From Bacillus sp. CHD6a (lineage in GTDB: Bacteria; Bacillota; Bacilli; Bacillales; Bacillaceae_I), in contig NZ_LBMD01000010.1 of NCBI RefSeq assembly GCF_001293645.1, forward strand, positions 62,001-126,000: a stretch of DNA of 64,000 bases, read 5' to 3'. The notes beneath the pieces are model-generated. The model did not search any database, was not told the origin of the DNA, and was given only the letters and a program-made list of their open reading frames with translations. Shown here in pieces: positions 44,444 to 53,261 of this stretch (within the stretch, counting starts at the first letter, position 1; each line of letters starts with the position of its first letter). The translations under genes and the position numbers were made by a program.

Positions 44444-44473
44444 AAAAACACCCAAGCAAACTTGAGTGTTTTT
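44444..44473 (-). terminator. Terminator of ecsAB
   Basis: A stem AAAAACAC-CCAAG / CTTG-GTGTTTTT with a CAAA loop and one mismatch, 7 bp past the ecsB stop. Confidence 0.8.
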
Positions 44474-44479
44474 TAGAAA

Positions 44480-45694
44480 TTAGAGTGAGGCAATCTTGCG
44501 TTTTACTACACCCTGTACATATAAGAAGGCAAATAGGATCCCGCCAACCAACATGACCACAACTTCCATCCAAGTCGCTACAAAGACTAATAAAGCAGCT
44601 AGAACAACCGTCTGTGATATAAGAATAACCGTAATCATTTTAGTAAATGCAAGGATACGGTGCTTTTCTTGAACTGGATAAATCGACAACCAGAGTTTAT
44701 TGTAGTGATGGCGCCACATTGGGATAAGTTGAAAGCCCGTCAAATATAGCACCAGTACAGGCACTAGATATGTTGCGTACCCTACAGGAAGTGTCAAAAG
44801 CAAAACAGCTCCAATAATCAATAACCTCATATATAGTCCAAAATAATCTCCCGAACGCAGAAATGTGCGAAGGTATAGGTAACCAAATGCTTTGTCTTTC
44901 CCATAAGGTGACCAGGAAAGGAGAACATCCAACCATTTTCTTCTTGACACTTTTTCTTTAAGACCCGGTACATCAACAAACAGATTGGCTACGCGATAAA
45001 ATAGCTGCATCCGTTTGGTTTCGTTTTCTATCAACAAGTCCCATTTCCAATTCATTTTCTTTGTTGTGTTCTGGAAATAGATGAGCAAAAGGAGCATGAT
45101 GAACGCCACTGCACCAATAAAAAGCAGGTTCGCTTCGGAAAATACAAGATACAGCATACCGAAATTCAACGTAAGCCTGATCCACCAATCCACAAGCCTT
45201 ACCTTTTTATCTGTATAGAAGTTGATTAGCCATGTCATCCATAGGTTCCAGGATTTCATTCCCAGCAACAAGAGAAGCACGAAGATCAACGTTTGGAACG
45301 TTGCATCTGTCAGTGTGAAAAAAAGCGGAACAGATATTCCAAATACAAGTAAAAGAAAATAACTCTCCAATACAATGGAATAAATGAATGATTTTTTGAT
45401 ATATGGTTTCAACTTCTCTTCAAGTGGAAGCAAAAAGACAAGGTCAGGGTCCTTAAGAAATGTATGTATGCTTCCTCTTGTCATTAGAAGGGCCAAAATC
45501 CCCCCCATAAGTAAGGCATAAGGAAAATCAGGCGGTACTACCTCTAACCAATTTTGATAAGCAAGGGCTAGACCGCTAAGCAAAAAAATCATTACAATTA
45601 CGAGATGGTCGTTGAACATATAGCGTAAATATCTTCTGGTATCTTTTATATATTGGCTGAATCTGGTTTGCCAGAGCTGATCAACATTAAACAT
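44480..45694 (-). CDS. ecsB: ABC transporter permease EcsB
   Basis: A 404-residue membrane protein with about eight to ten hydrophobic helices. The family segment YALLMGGILALLMTRGSIHTFLKDPDLVFLLPLEE is present, and the first 8 bp overlap the ecsA end. EcsAB affects secretion, competence and sporulation in B. subtilis and is thought to support intramembrane proteolysis by RasP. It ends at a strong terminator. Confidence 0.9.
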   Translation of the reverse strand: MFNVDQLWQTRFSQYIKDTRRYLRYMFNDHLVIVMIFLLSGLALAYQNWLEVVPPDFPYALLMGGILALLMTRGSIHTFLKDPDLVFLLPLEEKLKPYIKKSFIYSIVLESYFLLLVFGISVPLFFTLTDATFQTLIFVLLLLLGMKSWNLWMTWLINFYTDKKVRLVDWWIRLTLNFGMLYLVFSEANLLFIGAVAFIMLLLLIYFQNTTKKMNWKWDLLIENETKRMQLFYRVANLFVDVPGLKEKVSRRKWLDVLLSWSPYGKDKAFGYLYLRTFLRSGDYFGLYMRLLIIGAVLLLTLPVGYATYLVPVLVLYLTGFQLIPMWRHHYNKLWLSIYPVQEKHRILAFTKMITVILISQTVVLAALLVFVATWMEVVVMLVGGILFAFLYVQGVVKRKIASL

Positions 45695-46427
45695 TGCTCT
45701 CTTCCTTTGTCAATTGGATATAGAGGTCATCAAGTGTTGCCAATGGCATATTAAACTGCACCCTCAGCTCTTCTAACGTACCTTTTGCACGAACTTCTCC
45801 TTCATGTAAAATGACAAATGAATCACAATATCTTTCGGCAGTGGCCAAGATGTGAGTGGACATCAGAATACCAGCCCCACTTTTTTTCACCTTGTCCATC
45901 ATTTCAAGCAATGAATGAATGGCAAGGGGATCCAAACCGACAAATGGCTCATCCACAATATAGAGCCTCGGTTCAATCAAGAATGCAGCTAAGATCATAA
46001 CCTTCTGCTTCATACCTTTTGAAAAATGGGCAGGAAACCATTTAAGACGTTTTTCCATTCGGAATTCTTTTAGTAAAGGATGCAATCGTTCTTCAAATGT
46101 TTCTTTTGATAACCCATATGCCATCGCAGTTAGTTCAAGATGTTCATACAACGTCAATTCATCATATAAAATCGGAGTCTCTGGAATAAATGTAAACGTC
46201 GAGCGATACTTCGTCGTATCCTCTTGAATGGAAATACCATTAATCTTAATGGACCCTTTCTTCGGCTCCATTGTCCCGATCACATGTTTTATCGTCGTAC
46301 TCTTACCGGCACCATTAAGACCGATTAGTCCTACCAATTCACCAGCCTTCACACCAAAGGAAACATCCTTTAGCACAGCCTGGTTTGTATAACCGCCAGT
46401 TAACCCATTAATCTCCAATAAGCTCAC
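45687..46427 (-). CDS. ecsA: ABC transporter ATP-binding protein EcsA
   Basis: 246 residues. Walker A is GLNGAGKST, the Q-loop region is TFIPETPILYDELTLYEHLE, the signature is HFSKGMKQKVMILAAFL, Walker B is LYIVDEPFVGLD, and the switch His is in STHILATAE. It drives the EcsB permease. The start is GTG with GGTAGGTTGAT before it. It is divergent from hit across a 660-bp gap that holds degenerate tandem repeats. Confidence 0.93.
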   Translation of the reverse strand: MSLLEINGLTGGYTNQAVLKDVSFGVKAGELVGLIGLNGAGKSTTIKHVIGTMEPKKGSIKINGISIQEDTTKYRSTFTFIPETPILYDELTLYEHLELTAMAYGLSKETFEERLHPLLKEFRMEKRLKWFPAHFSKGMKQKVMILAAFLIEPRLYIVDEPFVGLDPLAIHSLLEMMDKVKKSGAGILMSTHILATAERYCDSFVILHEGEVRAKGTLEELRVQFNMPLATLDDLYIQLTKEESNV

Positions 46428-46564
46428 ATCAACCTACCCTTTCTGCCTGAAATAAAACTTTATTATTAAATTTTACCATAACATAATTTTTACGAAAGTG
46501 CGCATCATATGTAAGGAAGGGGACAGAGGGGCACATATACAAGCCTTTGGTTTACTTCTTTGTA

Positions 46565-46915
46565 GATGAGGTGACTGTCAAAGACAGTGTTGCTTTGTTC
46601 TAGATAAGGTTAAACTATTTCTCTCGTCGTTGCGGGACTTAACCGACTGCAACTACACGATCATCTGTAACGTAACTCCGATTGATGAAGAAATGAGGTG
46701 CTTACGGGCGACACTTTACTCTAAAGTCGTAACCTGTGATTGATTCATTCTGAAAATGAGGTGTTCGTTAAAGAGACTTTTAGTCGATAGCCACGTTACT
46801 AAAGTTGTATAACTCAGTAACAAGGGGATGGTTGTTTTGAACAGGAAAGCTGACCATTAGACACATTTTTAATATCAAATGAGGTGTTTATCAAGCACAG
46901 TTATTTGAAAGCTAA
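46565..46915 (+). repeat. Degenerate tandem repeats upstream of hit
   Basis: Four copies of the block (A/G)ATGAGGTG begin at 46565, 46692, 46755 and 46879, spaced 127, 63 and 124 bp, near multiples of 63. Each is followed by a small stem (for example CTGTC-AAA-GACAG) and, in one frame, by similar short peptides: DEVTVKDSV, NEVLTGDTL, ENEVFVKETF and NEVFIKHSY, each soon stopped. No long ORF results. The rest of the 46428-47088 gap shows a GAGAAGC-type inverted repeat at 46930-46955 and an extended -10 (TGGTAAAAT) about 35 bp before hit. Confidence 0.6.
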
Positions 46916-47088
46916 AATGTTGTTTGTAGGCTTCTCCTTACTCAGATAGAGAAGCTTGTTGCCTCTCGATCCCTTCTTCACAAGCAGGAGCTTTTGCTCT
47001 TGCTTGTTTAATTTGTCTGCTCATCAGATTAGGTTACTTGTCCAAGACATGGTAAAATAGATGAAAATAAAGTTCAGAGGTGATACGG

Positions 47089-47511
47089 GTGAGTGATTGC
47101 ATTTTCTGTAAGATTATCGACGGGGATATCCCAGCTGCAAAAGTTTATGAAGACGAGCACGTTTTGGCGTTTCTTGATATTAGCCAGGTAACAAAAGGAC
47201 ATACACTGGTTATTCCGAAAGTACATAAAGAAAACATTTACGAACTTACTCCTGAAATAGCAGAGAATCTTTTTAAAGTAGTGCCTAAAATCGCTAATTC
47301 CATTAAAGAAGAGTTTAAACCAATTGGTCTTAATCTATTGAATAATAATGGAGAAGCTGCCGGTCAATCGGTATTTCATTACCATCTTCACATCATCCCT
47401 CGTTACGGCAAAGGTGATGGATTTGGAGCAGTATGGAAGTCGAACCAAAGCGATTACACATCTCAAGAATTGCAAGAGATCTCAACTAAAATTAATCAAG
47501 GTATAAAGTAA
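47089..47511 (+). CDS. hit: HIT family nucleotide-binding hydrolase
   Basis: About 140 residues from the GTG at 47089 (AGAGGTGATACGG upstream); an earlier in-frame start codon at 47080 is poorly placed. The histidine triad motif is FHYHLHIIPR, and the N-terminal CIFCKIIDGDIPAAKVYEDE with DISQVTKGHTLVIPKVH is typical. It hydrolyses adenosine phosphoramidate-type or dinucleotide substrates. It is divergent from ecsA, as in B. subtilis. Confidence 0.92.
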   Translation: MSDCIFCKIIDGDIPAAKVYEDEHVLAFLDISQVTKGHTLVIPKVHKENIYELTPEIAENLFKVVPKIANSIKEEFKPIGLNLLNNNGEAAGQSVFHYHLHIIPRYGKGDGFGAVWKSNQSDYTSQELQEISTKINQGIK

Positions 47512-47518
47512 GATATAT

Positions 47519-47553
47519 GACGTGGTCCTTTTATGGATCCACGTCCTTTTATT
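47519..47553 (+). terminator. Terminator of hit
   Basis: A stem GACGTGG / CCACGTC with a 13-nt loop, followed by CTTTTATTTT. Confidence 0.8.
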
Positions 47554-47554
47554 T

Positions 47555-48439
47555 TCAAAATGATCTTTTCATCTCTCCGATGGAAAGGATCGGTTCCGCA
47601 GTATTCCAGTCAGGATGATCAAAGGCATAGGTGCATTCATCCTCTAGAAATCCTTCTACATGATCACGATAACTTCTGTCCCATCTTAACAAGTGAATAA
47701 ATTCTTCACGTGTTCCTCTATGGCCAACTGCAAGCTTTAACTCGTTAAGCATCTCACTTTGCCAAACAGACTGTAGGGGACTTTGACCGGAAATGTCCTT
47801 GAATCTGCGCATTTCGTCTTTCCATAATAAGGCGCGAGGCTCTTAGTAAGCATAGACATTCTCAAAAACTTCACCAGTATCCAAACGAACTTTTTTGCCA
47901 GTATGTACTCTAAGTTCATATCCTTTTTCCGTTGAATTAATCAATTCCAATTGCTTTTTGTCCATAAACGTCAACCAAACCTCACATACCGCCCCTTCCA
48001 CTGGTGCAATGACTGCAGGCAGTGACCCATAAGGTGCTAAAAATGGTGCATAAACAATATCAGAATCCGTAACTGCCCCTTTTAAGCAAAGCATAAAATC
48101 CTCTTCTTCTGGGCGCAATCGGAATTTGTATTGCAATTGAGCTAAACAAACATTCGACCCATAAGCGACGACGGGAACCTTGGATTGTAATCCTCCCTCT
48201 CCCAAAAACTCCTCCACTTTTTTCACATGGGTACTTTGAAATGCCAAACTGCCCAGCACATGGTCTACATTGGTAAAGTGAATAGAATGCTGTTCAACAG
48301 GCACTCCTTTACCCGCCTCCATTCTATGGGCTTTACCTTGCCAAAATAAAAAAGAAGATGCCGGCCTTGGACCAGGGTAAATATCGGGATGATCATATGG
48401 ACTAACATCAAAAGGCTTTTGTTCATGATACATAATCAT
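47555..48439 (-). pseudogene. Gamma-glutamylcyclotransferase-like gene split by one in-frame stop
   Basis: The minus strand reads as one 294-codon frame interrupted only by TAA at 47845-47843. The first part (198 codons) contains VVAYGSNVCLAQLQYKF, the YGSN phosphate-loop motif of the gamma-glutamylcyclotransferase fold. After the stop the same frame continues EPRALLWKDE and then 85 more codons (MRRFKDISGQSPLQSVWQSE...). No frameshift is needed, so a single base change such as TAC to TAA explains it. Restart at the ATG at 47812 (GGAAAGACGAA before it) is possible but weak. It is either a recent nonsense mutation or a sequencing error. The start ATG has TTAGGAGTAA. Confidence 0.8.
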
Positions 48440-48536
48440 TTACTCCTAACTTTTTTCGAAATCTTTCATGTATTCTAACATTATTCATGATAGGATATAT
48501 ATTAATATTTTTAGATTACTTTAGGAGGTTAATAGG

Positions 48537-49619
48537 ATGAAGCGTGTTTATAATTTTAATGCTGGGCCGGCTGCACTTCCAAAGCAAGCGTTAAAACGTG
48601 CACAGGAGGAATTGTTGAATTTTCAAGAGACAGGTATGTCTGTTATGGAATTAAGTCATCGAAGCAAAGAATACGATAAGGTTCATCAGAAAGCAGCAAC
48701 TCTTTTACAAGAACTATTACAAATTCCAGATGACTATGACATTCTCTTCATGCAAGGTGGTGCTAGTCTGCAATTTTCTGCCATCCCGATGAACTTTCTT
48801 CCTTTAGGTAAGACAGCAAACTATAGCTTGTCCGGTTCTTGGTCAGAAAAAGCATTAAAAGAGGCACAAAAAATGGGCTCGACTCACATTGCTTCAACCG
48901 CTAAGGACTCTGGTTATACTAGCATCCCTTCTCACTTAGAACTATCAAAAGATGCCGCTTATTTGCATGTAACGAGCAACAATACCATTTTCGGCACACA
49001 ATGGAAGGAATTCCCTACCATTTCCCCCCACATTCCATTGATTGCAGATATGTCGAGTGATATCTTAAGCAGATCGATTAATGTAGAAGATTTTTCTCTC
49101 ATCTACGCTGGTGCCCAGAAAAATCTCGGGCCGTCTGGTGTGACCGTTGTAATAATAAAGAAGGATTTATTAGAGCAATGTCCTAACAATATACCGACCA
49201 TGCTAAATTATCAGACACACGCTAAAAACAGTTCCTTGTATAATACCCCTCCAACCTTCTCCATATATATGCTTTCGCTTGTACTGGAGTGGGTGGCAGA
49301 GCAAGGGGGCGTGGAAACAATGGAAAAGATCAACCAAAAGAAGGCAGAACTCCTTTATCACACGATTGATGAAAGTGAAGGCTTTTACATAGGTCATGCT
49401 GAAAAAGGATCTAGATCTCTCATGAATGTTACATTCAATCTTTCTTCCGATGAGCTCACATCTGTGTTTCTGAGTCAAGCAAAAGAGGAAGGCTTTGTCG
49501 GCCTTGGAGGTCACAGAATGGTCGGGGGCTGCAGAGCATCTATTTACAATGCCGTACCATTGGAATCATGTGAGGCATTAGCATTATTCATGAAGAGCTT
49601 TCAAGCCAAATATAGGTAA
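48537..49619 (+). CDS. serC: Phosphoserine aminotransferase
   Basis: A 360-residue PLP enzyme of serine (and pyridoxal phosphate) biosynthesis, converting 3-phosphohydroxypyruvate and glutamate to phosphoserine. It has NFNAGPAALPKQAL, FMQGGASLQFSAIPMNFL, the PLP lysine in LIYAGAQKNLGPSGVTVVI and the end GFVGLGGHRMVGGCRASIYNAV. The ribosome site TTTAGGAGGTTAATAGG is strong. trpP follows on the same strand. Confidence 0.95.
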   Translation: MKRVYNFNAGPAALPKQALKRAQEELLNFQETGMSVMELSHRSKEYDKVHQKAATLLQELLQIPDDYDILFMQGGASLQFSAIPMNFLPLGKTANYSLSGSWSEKALKEAQKMGSTHIASTAKDSGYTSIPSHLELSKDAAYLHVTSNNTIFGTQWKEFPTISPHIPLIADMSSDILSRSINVEDFSLIYAGAQKNLGPSGVTVVIIKKDLLEQCPNNIPTMLNYQTHAKNSSLYNTPPTFSIYMLSLVLEWVAEQGGVETMEKINQKKAELLYHTIDESEGFYIGHAEKGSRSLMNVTFNLSSDELTSVFLSQAKEEGFVGLGGHRMVGGCRASIYNAVPLESCEALALFMKSFQAKYR

Positions 49620-49625
49620 TGAGAA

Positions 49626-49660
49626 GGTTTTCCCTTTTCAAAAAGGAAATTCTTTTATAT
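49626..49660 (+). terminator. Weak terminator after serC
   Basis: A short stem TTTTCC / GGAAA around a CTTTTCAAAAA loop is followed by TTCTTTTAT. Confidence 0.4.
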
Positions 49661-49712
49661 ACTAGTAACTATTAATTCGCATTAGACAATGAGTGTACTA
49701 ATGGAATTAAAA

Positions 49713-49740
49713 AAGACAAGATTAGTTGAGGAGAGATGAG
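49713..49740 (+). promoter_or_regulatory. TRAP-like NAG triplet array over the trpP ribosome site
   Basis: Six NAG triplets with exact 2-nt spacers: AAG at 49713, AAG at 49718, TAG at 49723, GAG at 49728, GAG at 49733 and GAG at 49738, ending 2 nt before the ATG. Such G/UAG runs bind the tryptophan-activated protein TRAP (MtrB), which is known to repress translation of trpP in B. subtilis. TRAP prefers 2-3 nt spacers; upstream TAG and GAG (49683, 49691) are out of step. Confidence 0.65.
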
Positions 49741-49742
49741 AA

Positions 49743-50267
49743 ATGAATACAAAGACTTTAGTGTCACTAGCTTTATTGGTGGGAATTGGTGCTGTTCTGC
49801 ACACAGTTGTACCGGGGGTCATTCTCGGTATGAAACCAGACTTGGCTTTAACGATGATGTTTTTAGGAATCATGCTGTTTCCAGAAAAGAAAAATGTATT
49901 ATTACTAGGAGTTGTGACAGGGTTAATTTCCGCCTTGACGACCACTTTTCCAGCTGGCCAAATTCCAAACATTGTTGATAAGCCAATAACAGCATTCTTA
50001 TTTTTCTTTATGCTTCTTGCATTGAAGAAATTAGATAAACCACTTGTTAAAGCAGGTGTTTTAACTGCTATTGGAACCATTATTTCAGGTGTCATTTTTC
50101 TTTTTACCGCTCTAACACTGGTAGGATTGCCAGGCGGAGAATCTTTTGCATTCTTCTTTGTTACAGCCGTACTACCTGCTGTTGCACTGAATGCAATAGT
50201 CATGATCATTATCTATCCAATTGTTACGAGCATCGCAAAACGTTCAAAATTTATAGCTACAACATAA
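49743..50267 (+). CDS. trpP: Tryptophan transporter TrpP
   Basis: A 174-residue membrane protein with about five to six helices. It begins MNTKTLVSLALLVGIGAVLH and has the family segments LGMKPDLALTMMFLGIML and TTTFPAGQIPNIVDKPITAF. TrpP takes up tryptophan. The ribosome site (GAGGAGAGATGAG) lies inside a row of NAG triplets, so translation is probably blocked by TRAP when tryptophan is plentiful. It is followed by a strong terminator. A 175-codon antisense frame over this gene is a shadow. Confidence 0.92.
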   Translation: MNTKTLVSLALLVGIGAVLHTVVPGVILGMKPDLALTMMFLGIMLFPEKKNVLLLGVVTGLISALTTTFPAGQIPNIVDKPITAFLFFFMLLALKKLDKPLVKAGVLTAIGTIISGVIFLFTALTLVGLPGGESFAFFFVTAVLPAVALNAIVMIIIYPIVTSIAKRSKFIATT

Positions 50268-50271
50268 TTCG

Positions 50272-50307
50272 GAGGGCATTTCCTACTAAAGGAACTGCCC
50301 TCTTTTT
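50272..50307 (+). terminator. Terminator of trpP
   Basis: A stem GAGGGCA-TTTCCT / AGGAA-TGCCCTC is followed by TTTTTAT. Confidence 0.88.
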
Positions 50308-50323
50308 ATAATAAAAATGACAT

Positions 50324-50515
50324 TTAAACGGCCCATGTTACCAATATTGCAAGCAAAAACATGACCCCACCTGCACCTCCAATAGCTACAGCCCTCTGCT
50401 GCAACACTCTCCTCGGCGGATATACACCAGCCCTTTGTGAAGCCAAAAAATAATTCCCACCACCAAACAGCATCACAATACTTATGATAAATAACAAAGA
50501 TGTTATACCTGCCAC
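50324..50515 (-). CDS. Small membrane protein of unknown function
   Basis: A 63-residue protein with two hydrophobic helices (ITSLLFIISIVMLFGGG and AIGGAGGVMFLLAILVTWAV) joined by a basic turn YPPRRVLQQR. The start is GTG with AAAGGGGGCGGACTTT, a good ribosome site, which supports it as real. I do not recognise the family. It is convergent with trpP and shares the terminator region. Confidence 0.6.
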   Translation of the reverse strand: MAGITSLLFIISIVMLFGGGNYFLASQRAGVYPPRRVLQQRAVAIGGAGGVMFLLAILVTWAV

Positions 50516-50772
50516 AAAGTCCGCCCCCTTTATATCATAAATATGCCGGTCTCTCTTTTCTTATGAAACAAGTATAAAACCGAGTGCTTTATCTAGTATA
50601 TTTCCGTTATTTTGGAAACAATAAAGATACTATAGGTGCGTATTCTTTTGTATGGATGGAATCAATTAGAAAAGTATCAACAAAAAGAGGATTTTTTTTA
50701 TAAATGTTGAATTATATAATAATCTTAGGGTATTGAACTATATTTACATAACTTTATAGAGGAGTGATTACT

Positions 50773-51138
50773 ATGAATGGGAAATCATTCATTTACGGAG
50801 TTTTAATAGGTGGAACAATAGCGGGTATTTCTGCATTGCTTACAACTTCTGAGTCTGGAGCATCTAGGAGAGCGAAAATAAAGTCTACTGCTCATTCTGT
50901 CCAATTGACGATTGAAGAGTTGAAACAAGAGGCTATTCATATTAAGGATCAAGTAACACAAGTGATGGAAGAGGGAAAAGCAACGGTCGGAAATATTGCA
51001 GAAGAGATCAAGGTTTCCGTGGACCTTTGGCAAAATTCAATTAAACCCCATCAAGAATCGATTCAACAAAATATTGCAAACTTACAGGAAGAGTTAGAAA
51101 ATCTAGAAAAAAAACTAGCAAAAAATACCGCCGAATAA
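50773..51138 (+). CDS. yhaH: YtxH-domain protein YhaH
   Basis: 121 residues from the ATG at 50773 (GAGGAGTGATTACT). A glycine-rich N-terminal helix (YGVLIGGTIAGISALLT) anchors the protein. A long amphipathic, coiled-coil-like helix follows (EELKQEAIHIKDQVTQVMEEG...LQEELENLEKKLAK). It belongs to the YtxH/YhaH group of small general-stress-type proteins of unknown function. The position before scoC matches B. subtilis. Confidence 0.82.
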   Translation: MNGKSFIYGVLIGGTIAGISALLTTSESGASRRAKIKSTAHSVQLTIEELKQEAIHIKDQVTQVMEEGKATVGNIAEEIKVSVDLWQNSIKPHQESIQQNIANLQEELENLEKKLAKNTAE

Positions 51139-51231
51139 AAAATTTTAATTTTTTGTAAATTTAGACCTTTATTAATTTTTATTTTATTGTCATAATAGAT
51201 AGTAATATATTAGAAAAAAGTAGGTGAGGTT

Positions 51232-51831
51232 GTGAATCAACAGAACGGACAGTATTCATTAAAAGAAGCTATGCTCTTCAGTCAACGTGTTGCCCAGCTG
51301 AGTAAAGCACTTTGGAAGACCATCGAAAAAGATTGGCAACAGTGGATTAAACCATATGATTTAAATATAAACGAACACCATATCCTTTGGATTGCGTATC
51401 ACTTAAAAGGAGCAAGTATTTCAGAGATTGCCAAATTCGGAGTGATGCATGTATCCACTGCTTTTAACTTCTCCAAGAAATTAGAAGAAAGAGAGTTGCT
51501 TCGCTTTTCAAAAAAAGAAAATGATAAGCGAAACACCTATATTGAACTAACGGACAAAGGAGAAAAAATTCTGTTAGAACTGATGGAAACCTATGATCCT
51601 AGCAAAAATTCGGTATTTAGCGGGGCTCTGCCGATGCATGATCTATATGGAAAATTTCCGGAGTTGCTCGATATCATGTGCGTGATTCGCAATGTTTATG
51701 GGGAGGACTTTATGCAAATCTTTGAAAGATCATTTAATAATATTGAAGAGGATTTTGTTGAGGTCGATGGTAGACTTTCCAAAAAAGATGAAGTGCTTGA
51801 AGAGAAAAATGAAAGCGTTACTTCTTCTTGA
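51232..51831 (+). CDS. scoC: MarR family transition-state regulator ScoC (Hpr)
   Basis: 199 residues. The winged helix-turn-helix is [51 protein letters not shown], flanked by dimerisation helices and an acidic C-terminal tail. ScoC represses extracellular proteases, peptide transport and sporulation in B. subtilis. The start is GTG with TAGGTGAGGTT. The last 14 bp overlap the convergent yhaI gene. Confidence 0.93.
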   Translation: MNQQNGQYSLKEAMLFSQRVAQLSKALWKTIEKDWQQWIKPYDLNINEHHILWIAYHLKGASISEIAKFGVMHVSTAFNFSKKLEERELLRFSKKENDKRNTYIELTDKGEKILLELMETYDPSKNSVFSGALPMHDLYGKFPELLDIMCVIRNVYGEDFMQIFERSFNNIEEDFVEVDGRLSKKDEVLEEKNESVTSS

Positions 51832-52147
51832 TATCTCTTTGAAATGCGTCCATCAGCTGGACATAATAGCCTTGAGTACGTAAAGCAGAAATTGTGTCCT
51901 CCAATGGCAGGTCTTTTGGCAAGGCTTGCCTGAAATGTTTAAGAAGCGGAGAAAACGTTACAAACCCTTCCGCTTTTTGTTTCTCCATTTCTTTGCTCAA
52001 CTCTTCACATACATTGTACAGATTCTGCACGTCCTTCTTACTCAATTTTTTAAGCATGATCAAATAATCCCAGGGATATCTTGTCCGATCCATTTGTTTT
52101 ATTAAAAGTTCCATATAGAACTCCAGGGTTTCAAATCTTTCTTCCAC
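51818..52147 (-). CDS. yhaI: YhaI family (DUF1878) protein
   Basis: A 109-residue, mostly helical, charged soluble protein ([38 protein letters not shown]) matching the DUF1878/YhaI family. Function unknown. The start is GTG with AAGGACTGAATATA, a modest ribosome site. It overlaps scoC tail to tail by 14 bp, as close neighbours in B. subtilis. Confidence 0.78.
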   Translation of the reverse strand: MEERFETLEFYMELLIKQMDRTRYPWDYLIMLKKLSKKDVQNLYNVCEELSKEMEKQKAEGFVTFSPLLKHFRQALPKDLPLEDTISALRTQGYYVQLMDAFQRDIKKK

Positions 52148-52363
52148 TATATTCAGTCCTTACTTTTTGGAATTCTACCTAATGAGTCTCAAAGGTTTGC
52201 TGTACTTTTCTCCTTATTTTACATCAATTCCTTTCACTTACCAATATTTAGATGGACAGAGTAAAAAATAAATTACATTCACCTATTGATTTTTCCAATA
52301 AAAAAGCTTACATTAATCTAGTAATTTTGATTACGACAAGCAATTACGGTAGGTGACGCAACT

Positions 52364-52918
52364 ATGAACTGCTGGAAATCCATTGATATTACAAGACAAT
52401 ATGGACTCCATCGCATAACACTAATTTCGTTTATCATTACTTTACTTTCGTTTATTGTATTCTTTCTGTCTTTTAGCCTTATTTACCATGACACAACTGT
52501 CTCATCTGCTAATTTTGGATGGTTCATTCTTGGCCTGCTGGGCATGTTCACGATGCACAAGCTATGTCATGTTCTTCCGCTAATTGCGACAAAAAACCAA
52601 GTAAAACTTAAATGGAAATTTAAGTGCTATATGCCATATATGAAAATTAAAACAAAAAAGCCTTTTACAAAAATTCAATCGTATGCTGTATTACTGGCTC
52701 CTTTTGCCATAATTACTTCAGCATGCATCTTCCTTGCACATATCTTCCCAAGCTATTATCATTATTTCTCTATGCTTGCGGCAGTAAATCTTGGTCTAAG
52801 TATTCCAGATTTCCTTTATATTAAACTTATCCAACGTGCGCCAAGCAAATGCCAAATTGAAGAATTAGAAAATGGTTATGATATCTTAATAGTTAATGAG
52901 AAAGAAATAGCGTCCTAA
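52364..52918 (+). CDS. yhaJ: DUF3267 membrane protein YhaJ
   Basis: 184 residues with four membrane helices (about 20-45, 53-70, 105-130, 135-160). Many DUF3267 proteins carry an HExxH-like zinc motif; here the segment MHKLCHVLPLIATKN keeps both His but has Lys in place of Glu, so peptidase activity is doubtful. The C-terminal NLGLSIPDFLYIKLI is the usual second conserved block. The AGGTGACGCAACT ribosome site supports the ATG. It ends at a terminator. Confidence 0.75.
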   Translation: MNCWKSIDITRQYGLHRITLISFIITLLSFIVFFLSFSLIYHDTTVSSANFGWFILGLLGMFTMHKLCHVLPLIATKNQVKLKWKFKCYMPYMKIKTKKPFTKIQSYAVLLAPFAIITSACIFLAHIFPSYYHYFSMLAAVNLGLSIPDFLYIKLIQRAPSKCQIEELENGYDILIVNEKEIAS

Positions 52919-52945
52919 AAAAATCTAGGATGCTTTTTCATTTTT
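52909..52945 (+). terminator. Terminator of yhaJ
   Basis: A stem GCGTCCTA / TAGGATGC (one G-T pair) around a short A-rich loop is followed by TTTTTC and TTTTTT. Confidence 0.75.
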
Positions 52946-53057
52946 TGTAAAAGATTTGGACTGTCACAGTATCTTTTTCTCATAAACTTTGGTAAGGTAG
53001 AAGGCATAAGTATATATTCCGTATTTAGTTTAAAGCAAGCCACAAAGGAGGGATCTT

Positions 53058-53249
53058 ATGGCTATCGCATTTCTATTTGTTTGGGTGGCTGTATTTATAC
53101 TCTTCTACATAAACAAATTAACGAATGCTTTATGCGTTCAAAAGGAAATACCGGAGGATCGTCAGCCGAAAGTTTTCCGAACCATAAATGTACTTATTAC
53201 CATTCTATTAATTTCCTCTTATGTAGATATCCTGCTAAGCTCCAAATAA
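53058..53249 (+). CDS. Small membrane protein (yhaK position)
   Basis: 63 residues with two hydrophobic helices (AIAFLFVWVAVFILFYINKL and VFRTINVLITILLISSYVDILL) and a short charged loop. The ribosome site AAAGGAGGGATCTT is strong. It lies between yhaJ and prsA, where B. subtilis has yhaK, but I cannot confirm orthology from sequence. Function unknown. A near-perfect terminator follows. Confidence 0.65.
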   Translation: MAIAFLFVWVAVFILFYINKLTNALCVQKEIPEDRQPKVFRTINVLITILLISSYVDILLSSK

Positions 53250-53261
53250 TAAATCGGCACT

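Noticed and set aside
47843-47845. In-frame stop considered as recoding (selenocysteine or programmed read-through)
   Set aside because: The codon is TAA, not TGA, and no special downstream structure is seen; nonsense mutation or error is simpler.
49682-50209. 175-codon minus-strand open frame opposite trpP
   Set aside because: It lies fully antisense to the clear TrpP gene, has low-complexity Lys/Thr/Pro composition and no ribosome site; it is a shadow frame.
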